A stretch of DNA of 64,000 nt from DATBJJ01 sp963750915 (GCA_963750915.1 CAVVSF010000007.1:868001-932000); one strand, 5' to 3'. Counted from the first letter of the stretch, positions 35,056-43,968 are shown. Notes: a model not told the origin generated them from the letters alone. A program made the numbers and translations.

Positions 35056-35763
35056 ATGTCCCGCGAGCCTGGTATGTCCACTGAATCCGGCACTCAGCCG
35101 CCGCTCCTCTACCCCGGCTACAAGACGTCGATCAAGCGCGCCCCGGCCGAGCCGCTGATCCGCATCCCGGCGAACTTCGCCGACCTGGCGGCGCCGGTTT
35201 ACGGCTACCTGCCGATCGGCGAGACCGACGGCGACCTGACGCGTCAGCACGCCGGCGAGCCGCTCGGCGAACGCATCATCGTCGCCGGCAGGGTGCTCGA
35301 CGAGGATGGCCGCGCCGTCCCCAACACGCTCGTCGAGATCTGGCAGAGCAACGCCGCCGGCCGCTACCTGCACGTGCGCGACGACCATCCGGCGCCGCTC
35401 GATCCGAATTTCACCGGCGCCGGCCGGGTGATGACCGACGCCGAGGGCAACTATCGCTTCACCACGATCAAGCCCGGCGCCTACCCCTGGCGCAACCATC
35501 CAAACGCCTGGCGCCCGGCACATATTCACTTTTCGCTCTTCGGCACGTCGTTCGAGTCGCGCCTGGTGACGCAGATGTACTTTCCCAACGACCCGCTGTT
35601 CCCGTTCGACCCGATCATGCATTCGATCGCGAACGAAGAGGCGAGGATGCGCATGGTGTCGAAGTTCGATCTGTCGCTGACCGAACCCGAGTGGGCGCTC
35701 GGCTACCGCTTCGACATCGTCCTGCGCGGCCGCCACTCGACCCCTTTCGAGGAGCGCATTTAG
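35056..35763 (+). CDS. pcaH: Protocatechuate 3,4-dioxygenase, beta subunit
   Basis: A 235-residue intradiol dioxygenase beta chain holding the ferric iron. All four ligands can be placed: Tyr104 (AAGRYLHV), Tyr143 (GAYPWRN), His156 and His158 (RPAHIHFS); the spacings 39, 13 and 2 equal those of the Pseudomonas enzyme (Tyr408, Tyr447, His460, His462). Product is 3-carboxy-cis,cis-muconate, used by PcaB encoded near the left edge. Starts just after pcaJ. Its PcaG partner lies about 33 kb away on the opposite strand. Confidence 0.93.
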   Translation: MSREPGMSTESGTQPPLLYPGYKTSIKRAPAEPLIRIPANFADLAAPVYGYLPIGETDGDLTRQHAGEPLGERIIVAGRVLDEDGRAVPNTLVEIWQSNAAGRYLHVRDDHPAPLDPNFTGAGRVMTDAEGNYRFTTIKPGAYPWRNHPNAWRPAHIHFSLFGTSFESRLVTQMYFPNDPLFPFDPIMHSIANEEARMRMVSKFDLSLTEPEWALGYRFDIVLRGRHSTPFEERI

Positions 35764-35765
35764 TC

Positions 35766-35935
35766 TCAACCGAGGGGCTTCGCCCCTCGGACTCTCCGAC
35801 TGGCTTCCGCCTCCGCTAAAGCTACGGCGAGACCTCGCCGAAGCACCTTCGGCGCGAAGGCGGGCGCTCGCGGGGGCCCGGGGGCCCCGCTCCGCTCGCC
35901 AGGCTCGCTCGCTGTCGCTCGCTCGCGCGTTTACC
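35766..35935. repeat. Partial CCGAGGGGCTTCGCCCCTCGG element
   Basis: Begins with the hairpin ACCGAGGGGCTTCGCCCCTCG right after pcaH, continues with GGCGAGACCTCGCC, GCGGGGGCCCGGGGGCCCCGC and GGCTCGCTCGC-type units, and lacks the mirrored right end seen at 29885-30162. The opening hairpin could act as a 3' structure for the pob/pca message. Confidence 0.75.
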
Positions 35936-35940
35936 CCGCG

Positions 35941-35966
35941 TGGGGTCAGACCATGGTCTGACCCCA
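35941..35966. repeat. Perfect 26-bp TGGGGTCAGACC palindrome
   Basis: TGGGGTCAGACC followed by AT and its exact reverse complement, a perfect 26-bp palindrome with centre CCATGG. TGGGGTCAGACC is a sequence I know as a dispersed repeat in several proteobacterial and acidobacterial genomes. It lies between pcaH and the RibD-like gene. Confidence 0.8.
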
Positions 35967-36032
35967 GCGATTGTCGATCCCGGGCGCCCTCAATCGACGT
36001 CACAGTAGCTGCAACCACTTTTAAGGAGAGAC

Positions 36033-36614
36033 ATGCGTAAGCTGACTGTGTCCGAATTCGTGACATTGGATGGGGTGATGCAGGCGCCCGGCGGCAAGGA
36101 CGAGGACCTCGACGGCGGGTTTGCCTACGGCGGCTGGACGGTTCCCTACTGGCACGACGACATTGGCAAGAGCTTCTTCGGGATGATGCAGGGCGTGGAC
36201 GCGCTGCTGCTCGGCCGGCGCACCTACGTGACGCACGCCGAGGCCTTCGAGCCGATGCCGGTCGGCGATCCGTTCGGCGACCTGATGAACACGCCGCGCA
36301 AGTATGTCGTTTCGAAGACGTTGACCAAGCCGATCTGGCGCGACACGACGATCATCCGTGACGACGTCATCGAGTCGATCCGCGCCCTCAAGGCGGAGCC
36401 CGGCGGAAACATCGTGACCGACGGCAGCAGCCAGCTGGTTCACGCCATGATCGCCGGCGATCTCGTCGACGAGCTGCACCTGCTCGTTTATCCGATCACC
36501 CTGGGCAGCGGAAAACGAGCCCTGCCCGACGGCGTCCATTCCGCCTTCAGCCTGGTCGAGGCCGTGCCCTACCCGACAGGTGTCGTCGGCCTTCACTACG
36601 CGCGCAAACGCTGA
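36033..36614 (+). CDS. RibD-C/dihydrofolate reductase-like protein
   Basis: A 193-residue member of the DHFR-like RibD C-terminal domain family (YyaP/YwjB type). Landmarks: VSEFVTLDGVMQAPGG, DALLLGRRTYVTHAEAF, VTDGSSQLVHAMIAGDLVDELHLLVYP and the GSGKRALPDG turn. These proteins bind NADPH but their substrates are mostly unknown; they are not true folate reductases. AAGGAG lies 6 bp before the ATG. Monocistronic by spacing. Confidence 0.86.
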   Translation: MRKLTVSEFVTLDGVMQAPGGKDEDLDGGFAYGGWTVPYWHDDIGKSFFGMMQGVDALLLGRRTYVTHAEAFEPMPVGDPFGDLMNTPRKYVVSKTLTKPIWRDTTIIRDDVIESIRALKAEPGGNIVTDGSSQLVHAMIAGDLVDELHLLVYPITLGSGKRALPDGVHSAFSLVEAVPYPTGVVGLHYARKR

Positions 36615-36686
36615 CCGTCGGCTGACGCCGGTACCATGCCATCTCAGCACTTGTGCAGCGGCGCGATCAGGCGGTACGCTGCGGTC

Positions 36687-37829
36687 ATGCAGCTTCAGTC
36701 TTCCGCCTTCCCCGGCAGGCGCCGGCGTTCAACTCTCGCTGTGGCGCTGGCCGCGATCTGGCTCGTGGCCGCGTGCCGCTCCGGCCCGGCGGCGCCGCCA
36801 GCGCCGCCGCCGCTCGCGCCGGATACGTGGGCGGTGGTCGACGGCCGCGTCATCTCCCGTAGCGACGTCGACAAGGCGTTCCGCCGCATGCAGGACCCGT
36901 CACAGACGCCGTCGGAAGAGGAAGTGCTCGCCGCGAAGCTGAACCTCCTCAACGACCTCATCGTCCAGGATCTGCTGCTGGCCAAGGCGCAGGCATTGAA
37001 GGTCGAGATTCCGGCGGCGGATCTCGACAAGGCCTTCAACGACGCGAAGAACAACATGCCGGAGGCCGCGTTCCAGGAGGAGCTGAAGCGGCGCAACATC
37101 ACCGCCGACGACATGCGCGAGGGGCTGCGGCGGCAGCTGGTGACGCAGAAGGTCATCGAGCAGGAAGTGACCTCGAAGGTCAGCGTCAGCGACCAGCAGG
37201 TCACCGACTTCTTCAACGCCAACAAGGCGCAGTTCAACCTCGCGGAAGAGGCGTATCACATCGCGCAGATCGTCATCACCCCGGTCCGCGAAGAGCGGCT
37301 CGGCAACAGCACCGGCGACGATGCCGCGACGCCGGAAGCGGCAGCGGCGAAGGCGCGCATGCTGATGGAGAAGCTCAAGGGCGGCGCGTCCTTCCGCGAG
37401 CTGGCGGCTGGCTTCTCCGAGGATGCGGAAACCGCGCCGCGCGGCGGCGATCTCGGGCTGGTGCCGGTGTCGCGCCTGAAGCAGGCGCCGCCGCAGCTGC
37501 GGAACGCCGTCCTGGGCAAGACTGCGGGAACCGTCAACGTGGCGAGCTTCAGCGGCGCGCATACGCTCGTCCTCGTCGTCGCGCACGAGCCTGCAGGCCA
37601 GCGCGATCTGTCGACGCCGGGCGTCAAGGACCGCATCAGCACGACGCTGCGCGGCCGCCGGGAGGAGCTCCTGCGCGTGGCCTATCTCACGCAGCTGCGC
37701 AGCGACGCAAAGGTGGTCAATCACCTGGCCAAGCTGCTCGTTGATTCGAAGGGCGCCGCCCTGGACGGATCGGCCGCAGCGTCGGCCCCGACCACGACCC
37801 CGGCCCCGGCCCCGGCCCCGGCGAAGTAG
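36687..37829 (+). CDS. Periplasmic peptidyl-prolyl isomerase (SurA/parvulin) lipoprotein
   Basis: A 380-residue protein with lipobox-like signal (LAAIWLVAACRS), a SurA N-terminal-type domain (about residues 45-200, WAVVDGRVISRSDVDKAF; DLIVQDLLLAKAQALKVEI) and one parvulin rotamase domain (about 210-320, YHIAQIVITP and AETAPRGGDLGLVPVSRL). The C-terminus is a Pro/Ala repeat (APAPAPAPAK). It would assist folding of exported proteins. ATG at 36687 gives the best signal peptide; an upstream ATG would add 17 residues. Confidence 0.87.
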   Translation: MQLQSSAFPGRRRRSTLAVALAAIWLVAACRSGPAAPPAPPPLAPDTWAVVDGRVISRSDVDKAFRRMQDPSQTPSEEEVLAAKLNLLNDLIVQDLLLAKAQALKVEIPAADLDKAFNDAKNNMPEAAFQEELKRRNITADDMREGLRRQLVTQKVIEQEVTSKVSVSDQQVTDFFNANKAQFNLAEEAYHIAQIVITPVREERLGNSTGDDAATPEAAAAKARMLMEKLKGGASFRELAAGFSEDAETAPRGGDLGLVPVSRLKQAPPQLRNAVLGKTAGTVNVASFSGAHTLVLVVAHEPAGQRDLSTPGVKDRISTTLRGRREELLRVAYLTQLRSDAKVVNHLAKLLVDSKGAALDGSAAASAPTTTPAPAPAPAK

Positions 37830-37878
37830 CGACGGGCGACCTTTTGCCGGGACGACTGCGACTCGCCACCGGGCCTTT

Positions 37879-38688
37879 CTACCTGGCCACGGGCGAGAGC
37901 GCGGCGGCGATCCAGTTCCGCCATTTCTCGCCGCTCGATGCCGCCCGCGCCTCGCTGTCGTCGCCGTAGAAGTAGATCGTCACCGAGGCGTTGACCATGT
38001 TGCCGGCCCCGTAGGTGCCAATCATAGCGATGCCTGGCGCCGGCGAGTCGAGCCGCATGATGATGCAGCGCTGCTTCCCGTCCTGCTGCGTCCGCTCGAC
38101 GACGCCCGACAGCTGCTCCGGGACCGGCGGCGTCGTCCGCACCTCGCCGACGCTCGCGTCGGAGAGATTCAACGCTGACAGCAGCCGCTTCCAGACGTCG
38201 AGATCCTTGCCCTCCAGCATGCTCATCGCCTGGAACGTCGCTGCCTTCCGGCCGGGATAGTGCTGCAGGTAGAGGCGCAGCACCGCGAAGAAGAGCGGCC
38301 ACCCGGACTCGAACCCTTCCATCTGATCGTCCCACTCGTCGGACGTCGAGAAGAGCGAATGCACCATCCGGACGACGCAGGTGTTGCCGGAGCGGGCGGT
38401 GATGGTGATCTCGGTGGCGACGGGCGGCGCGCCTTCGCTCCACTCGCGCTCGACGTAGCCGAAGCGGAGCGGCGGCTCCCACTCGGTCACTTCTCCCTTC
38501 GAGCTGCCCTGCTCGCCAAACTGGAACGTCAGCGCGCCGCCGACGCGTTCGTCGATCGCGGCTTGCGTGAACCACGCCGCGTTGCCGGGGCCCGTGGCCA
38601 GCGCCTGCCATACCTGTTCAGGCGTGCCGGGGGTAACGAACTCCATTTCGACCCAGCGCTTGCCGGTGCCGTCTTTCTTGATAGGCAT
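37879..38688 (-). CDS. AHSA1/SRPBCC-domain protein
   Basis: A 269-residue protein with an AHSA1-type START-like fold in its N-terminal half (VEMEFVTPGTPEQVWQALATGPGNAAWF and TEWEPPLRFGYVERE), which binds hydrophobic ligands. The second half (about 160-260) is a further SRPBCC-like or unassigned segment. It is encoded 12 bp after an ArsR-type regulator, the standard partnership of this family, and the two are surely cotranscribed from the promoter at 39297-39326. Confidence 0.83.
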   Translation of the reverse strand: MPIKKDGTGKRWVEMEFVTPGTPEQVWQALATGPGNAAWFTQAAIDERVGGALTFQFGEQGSSKGEVTEWEPPLRFGYVEREWSEGAPPVATEITITARSGNTCVVRMVHSLFSTSDEWDDQMEGFESGWPLFFAVLRLYLQHYPGRKAATFQAMSMLEGKDLDVWKRLLSALNLSDASVGEVRTTPPVPEQLSGVVERTQQDGKQRCIIMRLDSPAPGIAMIGTYGAGNMVNASVTIYFYGDDSEARAASSGEKWRNWIAAALSPVAR

Positions 38689-38700
38689 GTGCGTGCTTCC

Positions 38701-39291
38701 TCAGCGTGTGGCGCCGTCGGGCGCCGGGTAGGAGGCGACCACCAACCGGTGCGGGCGCCCCTGCGGTGATGATTCGTCGTGGTAGCGCGCGACCAGCGTC
38801 GCGATGGCCTTCCCGAGATCGCTGGTGAACGCAGCACGATCGGCCGGCGACTTGAAGCGGACGACCGTATCGACCGAGAGCGTCGCGAGGCGCTTGTCCT
38901 GCTGCCGCGCCGCCCGCCACAGGCCGCTGACCTCGGCGACGATGCGCGCCGCCACCGCGATGAGGTAGCTGGCCGAGACGCGATCGTTGTTGCGTGCCGG
39001 ATCCGCGGCGATTGGCCCCAGCGCCGCCGGCGAGACGACGTACGAGGCGGCAGTCGCGACCATGAGTCGCTCGGTGAGGCCGCCCCACCGCCGCTCCTCT
39101 GCCGGCTCGACCAGCTTGTGCGCTTCCAGTGCCCGCAGGTGATAGTTGACCTTCTGTCGCGGAAGGCCGACCCGCGCCGCGAGCGACGCGGCCGAGGCAG
39201 GCCTGGACAGCTCGGCCAGGAGCCGCCCCTTGATGGGGTCCAGCGCGGCCGCAGCCGCGCCGGGATCGTCAATGACCGCGACATCGAGCAC
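38701..39291 (-). CDS. ArsR-family transcriptional regulator
   Basis: A 196-residue regulator with an N-terminal winged helix (LDPIKGRLLAELSRPASAASL, then LPRQKVNYHLRALEAHKLV) and a longer C-terminal domain. GTG at 39291 is chosen because family members begin VLDVxVIDDP and because a strong promoter overlaps any longer version: the -10 box ends five bases upstream of this GTG. The message would thus be leaderless or nearly so. Partner AHSA1 gene follows at 12 bp. No metal-binding Cys motif is seen, so it is not a metal sensor. Confidence 0.86.
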   Translation of the reverse strand: MLDVAVIDDPGAAAAALDPIKGRLLAELSRPASAASLAARVGLPRQKVNYHLRALEAHKLVEPAEERRWGGLTERLMVATAASYVVSPAALGPIAADPARNNDRVSASYLIAVAARIVAEVSGLWRAARQQDKRLATLSVDTVVRFKSPADRAAFTSDLGKAIATLVARYHDESSPQGRPHRLVVASYPAPDGATR

Positions 39292-39296
39292 GGCCC

Positions 39297-39326
39297 AAAA
39301 TAGCCTTGACAACTTTTATTGTCAAG
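39297..39326 (-). promoter_or_regulatory. Consensus promoter with overlapping ArsR-type operator
   Basis: On the minus strand TTGACA (39325-39320), a 17-bp spacer and TATTTT (39302-39297) form a near-consensus sigma70-type promoter for the ArsR-AHSA1 pair. A perfect 8-bp inverted repeat, CTTGACAA-N6-TTGTCAAG (39305-39326), covers the -35 box and half the spacer, so a bound dimer would block RNA polymerase: classic autorepression. Expected transcription start is at or within 1-3 bases of the GTG. Confidence 0.72.
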
Positions 39327-39424
39327 ACCCTCCGGAACGGCCCCTGCAACTCGATCGGCCGGGTTGGGCTGGGCTTTTTCGGCGGGTCTGCCCTCGCCCC
39401 TGCGCAGCGGGTTCAGGAGGTCGC

Positions 39425-39499
39425 GTGATCAGGAAACTTGCGTCGGGTCAGTATCGTTTGTACTCACGGAAGAAGGACCCGAAGACCGGGCGCCGATGA
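39425..39499 (+). pseudogene. Truncated small 'IRKLxSGxYRLYSRK' protein
   Basis: AGGAGG followed at 4 bp by GTG opens a 24-codon frame reading IRKLASGQYRLYSRKKDPKT then GRR and stop. This is the start of a widespread small protein family (about 55-70 residues) that normally continues with RNLGTF and an AEKHER-type helix. Here a stop comes directly after GRR, so the rest is lost. The intact ribosome site and conserved N-terminus show it was a real gene. Confidence 0.6.
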
Positions 39500-39564
39500 C
39501 GCCCATGTATCAACTACCGGCGCGACCCATCGGTCGCCGCCGTCGACGAAATGCACGAGAGGAC

Positions 39565-40070
39565 ATGCCCCGCACTCAAGACCATTCCATACTCGACGCC
39601 CTGCTGGACTCGTGGATCGCAACAACGCCATCGTCGTCAACCTGCTGCGTGCGCTGCCCGAGGAAGGGCTCGACGCCCGGATGATGGAGAGCAGTCCAAC
39701 CGTGGCGCAGCTGTTCGCGCACATCCACTACGTTCGGCTCATCTTCGTGGTCGAGGACGCTCCAGAGTTCCGCCGCCCGCTACCCGACGGCGAGTGGAAA
39801 GCGGAGCGCGATCGCGATCGACTCGCGCAGATGCTGAACGGCAGCGCGGTTGCGGTTCGGGACGCCGTGAAGGGCCGGCTGGAAGCAGGCCGCGAGATGG
39901 ACCTGCACTACGACCATCCGATCCTCATGCTCCAGCACCTGATCTGGCACGAGGGCTATCATCACGGGCAGATCAAGCTGACCCTCAAGGCGGCGGGCCG
40001 CGCCTTCGACGACGAGGAGATTGGCGAGGTTACGTGGGGTGTGTGGATGGAGAAGGGGAAGTGGGGATGA
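39565..40070 (+). pseudogene. DinB-family protein (frameshifted)
   Basis: DinB/YfiT-like four-helix protein, metal-binding and possibly a thiol-dependent transferase. The start MPRTQDHSILDALLDSW (ATG at 39565, behind GAGAGGA) is in one frame and the continuation DRNNAIVVNLLRALPEEG to the end in another. Total 506 nt is one base short of 169 codons, so one base is missing, most simply a G at 39614-39615 (TGGATC for TGGGATC). His-ligand motifs FAHIHYVR and LIWHEGYHHGQI are intact. Its stop overlaps the next gene's ATG (ATGA). Confidence 0.78.
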
Positions 40071-40577
40071 GGATCTGGCGAAGAGTCGGTGTCGCGGCAC
40101 TCCTCGGATCGTTCGCCGTCGCCACGGCCGGCACCCTCGCCGGCCAGACGTCCAAGCCGCCGATTTCATCGCCATCCGTCGTCGAAGCCGCCGACGTGGT
40201 GGCGTGCACTGGCGATGCCCGACGGCAGGACGTTCGTCACCGACGGCGGTCTCTCGATTGACGCCGCGCTCGTCAAACCTGCGTCGATGCCGGAGAAGCT
40301 TCCACCTGCAAGCGCCACGGTGATCGCACGCCTTCTCGCGACGCCATCCGAGAAGGAGACGGCGCTCGTCGATCTGCAGCCCGGCAAGTCGCCGAACACG
40401 TTCAGCACGAAGGATGGCGTCATGCTCAACGGGAACTACATCACGCTACTTCGATCGGTTCTGGCGTCGGGCCGGGCGCGGCTGAGGACGAGAGGCAAGA
40501 CAGATCCAGTGGTTGTGGTGCAGGACGGCCAAGCGGTCGCCGTGATGATGCCAGTCCAGCCTCCACCCGACAAGTAG
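40067..40577 (+). pseudogene. Exported protein of unknown function (frameshifted)
   Basis: The frame from ATG 40067 encodes a clear signal peptide (RVGVAALLGSFAVATAGTLAGQ) and VVEAADVV, then drifts; from about 40200 the next frame encodes ALAMPDGRTFVTDGGLSIDAAL and continues to the stop at 40577. 511 nt equals 170 codons plus one base, so a single extra base near 40198-40215 accounts for it. The product would be about 169 residues; no family recognised. Translationally coupled to the DinB-type gene. Confidence 0.6.
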
Positions 40578-40646
40578 TACGCGTCGAGGCCCGCGAACGT
40601 GGTCCAGAGGCCGGAAGCCTCGTCGGTGATGTCGGGTGTTGAAGTC

Positions 40647-40697
40647 TGGCTGGGTGTTAGGGACGGAATTCGCAACCGGCTGGTCACTGCTGCGTGA
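40647..40697 (+). pseudogene. Serine-recombinase C-terminal tail remnant 1
   Basis: A 16-codon stretch, WLGVRDGIRNRLVTAA then TGA, matches the tail at 43919-43968 (WLGVRDDFRNWLLTAA), with mostly codon-compatible differences. Nothing of the upstream protein is left. The tail type is assigned through the better-preserved copy, which is joined to a recognisable serine-recombinase segment. The gap 40578-40747 holds no other gene. Confidence 0.5.
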
Positions 40698-40747
40698 GCG
40701 CAACACTCGTGAAAGTTGCTTGCTCCAACCGCTTGTCGCAGATGACG

Positions 40748-41857
40748 TTAGTCCGCGGTTACGGGCGATTCGGTTCCGGCGGGCGTTGCCCCGCCAGCAT
40801 CCGGTGACGCCTCCTGCTCGGCGATCCAGGCGCTGAGCCCCGTGTACGCGACTGCGAGCACCACGGGGCCGACGAACAGACCTACCAGCCCGAAGCCGAT
40901 CAGGCCGCCGATCACGCCGGCCATTATGAGCAGCAGCGGCAGGTCGGCGCCGCGGCGGATCAGAAGCGGCCGCAGCACGTTGTCGAGCACACCGACGATC
41001 GCCGTCCACACGATCAATCCGGTCGCCGCCGTCGTGGCACCGCCGAGATAGAGCCAGCCGACCGCTGCCAGCAGTGGCAGCACGGGTCCGAGCTGCGCGA
41101 TGCAGAACACGAACATCACGGCTGAAAAGATCGCGACGAAAGGTGCGCCGGCGACGACGAGACCGACGGCCCCGAGCGCGGTCTGGACGATCGCGGTGAC
41201 GACGATGCCCTGCGCCACCGCGCGGATCGAGCCGGCAGCGAGCAGCACCAAGTGATCCCCGGCCTCGCCCATCAGACGGCGGGCGAACCGGCGCACGCCG
41301 AGAGCCGCCGTCTCGCCGTTGACGTAAAGCACGGCGCAAAGCAACAGCGTCAGGACCATGTGGAGCAGGAACGTGCCGAAGGTGCCGGCGCGGTCGGCGA
41401 CCCAGCTGACGATCGTCGTCACGTAGGGCGCAGCCTTGCTCGCGAGCTCCTCCGGAGTCGCCGCGGCGTAAACGCGCCACTCGGCGGTAAGCGTCGCGCC
41501 GACAACCGGAACGCCCTCGATCCAGACAGGCGGCATCGGAATCCTGATCTCGGCGACCTTGATGCCCGACAGCCGCGCAGCCTGTTGCACAACCCTCGAT
41601 GTCGCGACGGCGAGCGGCGCGAGGACGATCACGAACCACAGCGCGGTCATCGCTGCCGCGGCCAGGCTGCGCCGGCCCCCCAGCGCGCGCTGCAACCGCA
41701 GCATCAACGGCCAGGTGGCGACGACGATCATCGTCGCCCAAATCAGGGCGGGCAGGAAAGGCCACAGGACCGCCAGCGCGCCACTGATCAGCAACAGGAT
41801 CAGGAGCACGCCGAGGACGATTCGCACCACATCGCGGGAGCCCGACGGCAGACTCAT
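40748..41857 (-). CDS. AI-2E family transporter
   Basis: A 369-residue polytopic membrane protein of the AI-2 exporter/YdiK (UPF0118) family. Typical features are the paired N-terminal segments (IVLGVLLILLLISGALAV, LPALIWATMIVVATWPL), a central soluble region (about 110-150), and the C-terminal block VFCIAQLGPVLPLL with LDNVLRPLLIRRGADLPLLL. Substrates are uncertain; relatives export autoinducer-2 or act as Na+/H+ antiporters. ATG at 41857 is used; a TTG one codon earlier is less likely. Confidence 0.87.
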   Translation of the reverse strand: MSLPSGSRDVVRIVLGVLLILLLISGALAVLWPFLPALIWATMIVVATWPLMLRLQRALGGRRSLAAAAMTALWFVIVLAPLAVATSRVVQQAARLSGIKVAEIRIPMPPVWIEGVPVVGATLTAEWRVYAAATPEELASKAAPYVTTIVSWVADRAGTFGTFLLHMVLTLLLCAVLYVNGETAALGVRRFARRLMGEAGDHLVLLAAGSIRAVAQGIVVTAIVQTALGAVGLVVAGAPFVAIFSAVMFVFCIAQLGPVLPLLAAVGWLYLGGATTAATGLIVWTAIVGVLDNVLRPLLIRRGADLPLLLIMAGVIGGLIGFGLVGLFVGPVVLAVAYTGLSAWIAEQEASPDAGGATPAGTESPVTAD

Positions 41858-42122
41858 CAAAAGCCCTCAATAGGACTGCAGCTCGGCGGTCACGAGCAGG
41901 AGCCGGCAGTTGCTGCTCCATCGCACCCCATTACGACGCTGCGATCGCCAGCGCGTTCGCGGCTGAAATCATAGCGCGGATTGTGGACCTGCACGGTGCG
42001 CGCCGAGCTTCACGGTTTGGTAGCTTTGCGGGGCGCTTGACTGCGAACGTTCACGGGCGTAGAACTTCATTCGTCGTCGGCCAGTGGTTGCGGACCTCCT
42101 GTTCGCCATTCAGAGGAGCCCG

Positions 42123-43481
42123 ATGCAGCAGCCCGCACCCGTTTCGTCCACCCAGCGGCTCGAAACGCTGGACGTCCTCCGCGGCTTTGCCCTGCTCGGC
42201 ATCCTCGCGATGAACATCCGCGCGATGGCCGCGCCCATGAGCGCCTACATGTATCCCTATGCGCTCTTCGATTACGAGGGCCCCAGCCGCCTCGCCTACT
42301 TGTTCACGACCGTTGTCTTCGACCTGAAGATGATGGGGCTGTTCTCGATGCTCTTCGGTGCGGGTGTGCTGCTCTACGCGAACAAGCGCACCGAATCCGG
42401 CCGGTCACCGATCGCGCTGTGGTTCAGGCGGATGTTCGTTCTGCTGGTCATCGGACTCCTGCACGCGTACCTCATCTGGGCTGGCGACATCCTCGTACCT
42501 TACGCACTCTGCGGCATCCTCCTGCTGTGGTGGATGCGCAACCGTACCGCGCGCACGCTGCTTTACTCCGCCATCGTGATGCTGGCAATCGGCGCCGCCC
42601 TCGCCGTCGCCCACGGCCTCACCTGGGGTTCGATGAGCGAGGCCGACCGCGCCGCCGACCTCGAGCTGATGATGCCCACGCGCGAACAAGCGCTCGGTCA
42701 CGTTGACCTGATGCGCGGCGGTTACCTGAGGTTCGTGGCTGGCAGCGCAGCCGGGACGTTCATGTTCGAAACGATGTTCTTCGCGGTGTTCTTCTTCTGG
42801 CGGTGCGGCGGGATGATGCTGCTCGGAATGTCGCTGTATAAGTCGGGGTTTCTCGGGGGGCGGCTGTCCTCCTCAACGTATGCTCGGGTCGCGTTAGTCG
42901 CCACGCCCTTTGGACTGGGGCTCGCGTTCATCGGGGCTCGCGAACTGGACCGCGTCGCGTACGCCATGCCGATCCGGGCCCTGGTTGATCTCTGGAACTA
43001 TGCCGGTGCAGTGTTCGCGTCGATCGGTTACGCCGCGACGCTCATTTGGATCGTCAAGCGCGAGGCGATGGCCGGCTTGCGCCGACGCCTGGCTGCCGTT
43101 GGGCAGATGGCACTCTCCAATTACCTGTTTCACAGCATTACCGCCTCCGTAGTGTTCCTCGGCTGGGGCTTCGGATTGGCCGGCCGCTTCGACTATGCCG
43201 CGCAGCTGCTCATTGTCGTCGCTATCTGGATAGTGCAGTTGATCATCAGTCCGATTTGGCTGCGGAGCTTCCGGTACGGACCAGCGGAGTGGCTGTGGCG
43301 CACGCTGACGTACGGGCGGGTGCAACCGATGCGTCAGGAGGCACGGACGCTCGCACGGTCGATCTCAGGTAGATCTCTTCGTGCTGTCGATCGAACATCG
43401 CGAAGCGATTCCTCTTGTTGCGACCGACGCGGACGAGTGGCCCGCGACCTTTTCCCCGGACGGAAAATGGATCGCATATAG
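42123..43481 (+). CDS. DUF418 (YeiB-like) membrane protein
   Basis: A 452-residue membrane protein starting with the family motif RLETLDVLRGFALLGILAMN, followed by about ten hydrophobic segments and the C-terminal DUF418 domain (QMALSNYLFHSITASVVF; SFRYGPAEWLWRTLTYGRVQPM). Family members normally stop soon after this point. Here the frame runs on for about 45 charged, low-quality residues into DNA that, in another frame, encodes a beta-propeller remnant, so the native 3' end appears to have been replaced. Function unknown. The 265-bp gap upstream to the divergent AI-2E gene shows no clear regulatory motif. Confidence 0.83.
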   Translation: MQQPAPVSSTQRLETLDVLRGFALLGILAMNIRAMAAPMSAYMYPYALFDYEGPSRLAYLFTTVVFDLKMMGLFSMLFGAGVLLYANKRTESGRSPIALWFRRMFVLLVIGLLHAYLIWAGDILVPYALCGILLLWWMRNRTARTLLYSAIVMLAIGAALAVAHGLTWGSMSEADRAADLELMMPTREQALGHVDLMRGGYLRFVAGSAAGTFMFETMFFAVFFFWRCGGMMLLGMSLYKSGFLGGRLSSSTYARVALVATPFGLGLAFIGARELDRVAYAMPIRALVDLWNYAGAVFASIGYAATLIWIVKREAMAGLRRRLAAVGQMALSNYLFHSITASVVFLGWGFGLAGRFDYAAQLLIVVAIWIVQLIISPIWLRSFRYGPAEWLWRTLTYGRVQPMRQEARTLARSISGRSLRAVDRTSRSDSSCCDRRGRVARDLFPGRKMDRI

Positions 43482-43599
43482 CTCCAATGAAACAGGGACA
43501 CGCGAAGTGTGCGTGCGCGACTTTGCGCCTCGTGGCGAGATTAGGGGATCGTGGTGGTTTGACGAGCGTGTTCGAACAGCAGGCGCAAGGAGGTCGTGA
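43366..43599 (+). pseudogene. TolB-like beta-propeller fragment
   Basis: In a frame overlapping the DUF418 gene's end, VDLFVLSIEHREAIPLVATD then EWPATFSPDGKWIAYSSNET and REVCVRDFAP match the WD40-like (PD40/TolB) blades found at the C-terminus of acidobacterial serine/threonine kinases and TolB-like proteins. Only one blade and part of the next remain; after FAP the sequence loses similarity. No start. A relic inserted against the DUF418 gene. Confidence 0.6.
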
Positions 43600-43685
43600 T
43601 GGTCCGGCGAAACGCAATCGTCATACCATCAGTGTTGTTACTGCTGTCGGACGCCGGACGGGCGCAGCAGAGCATAACGGGACTG

Positions 43686-43968
43686 TATCGTGGGGTTCAC
43701 GAGCCCGGCTTGTTCGAGAACGTTTTGTGCGGCGTGTTCAGATCCCCGCGGAAATCGCGGACTGGATTGCCGACGCTCGACGCGACAGCCCAGGCGACAA
43801 GGAGCGATTCCACAGAACGGCCATTGGCCAACTTCAGCAGCGCTGCTTGACGGTCCAAAGCACACTGGATCGGGCATACGACGACCGGATGCTCGTCGAA
43901 GGCAACGAAACGGGAATTGGCTGGGTGTTAGGGACGATTTCCGCAACTGGCTGCTGACCGCGGCGTGA
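43686..43968 (+). pseudogene. Large serine recombinase C-terminal remnant 2
   Basis: QIPAEIADWIADARRDSPGD, KERFHRTAIGQLQQRC and STLDRAYDDR (43739-43888) match the region after the zinc-ribbon of large serine recombinases. It is joined directly to MLVEGNE and, after a one-base loss in the A-run at 43908-43910, GNWLGVRDDFRNWLLTAA and TGA. Just upstream another frame gives YRGVHEPGLFENVLCGV, the usual preceding helix, with a second frameshift near 43736. The catalytic N-terminus is absent. Confidence 0.65.
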
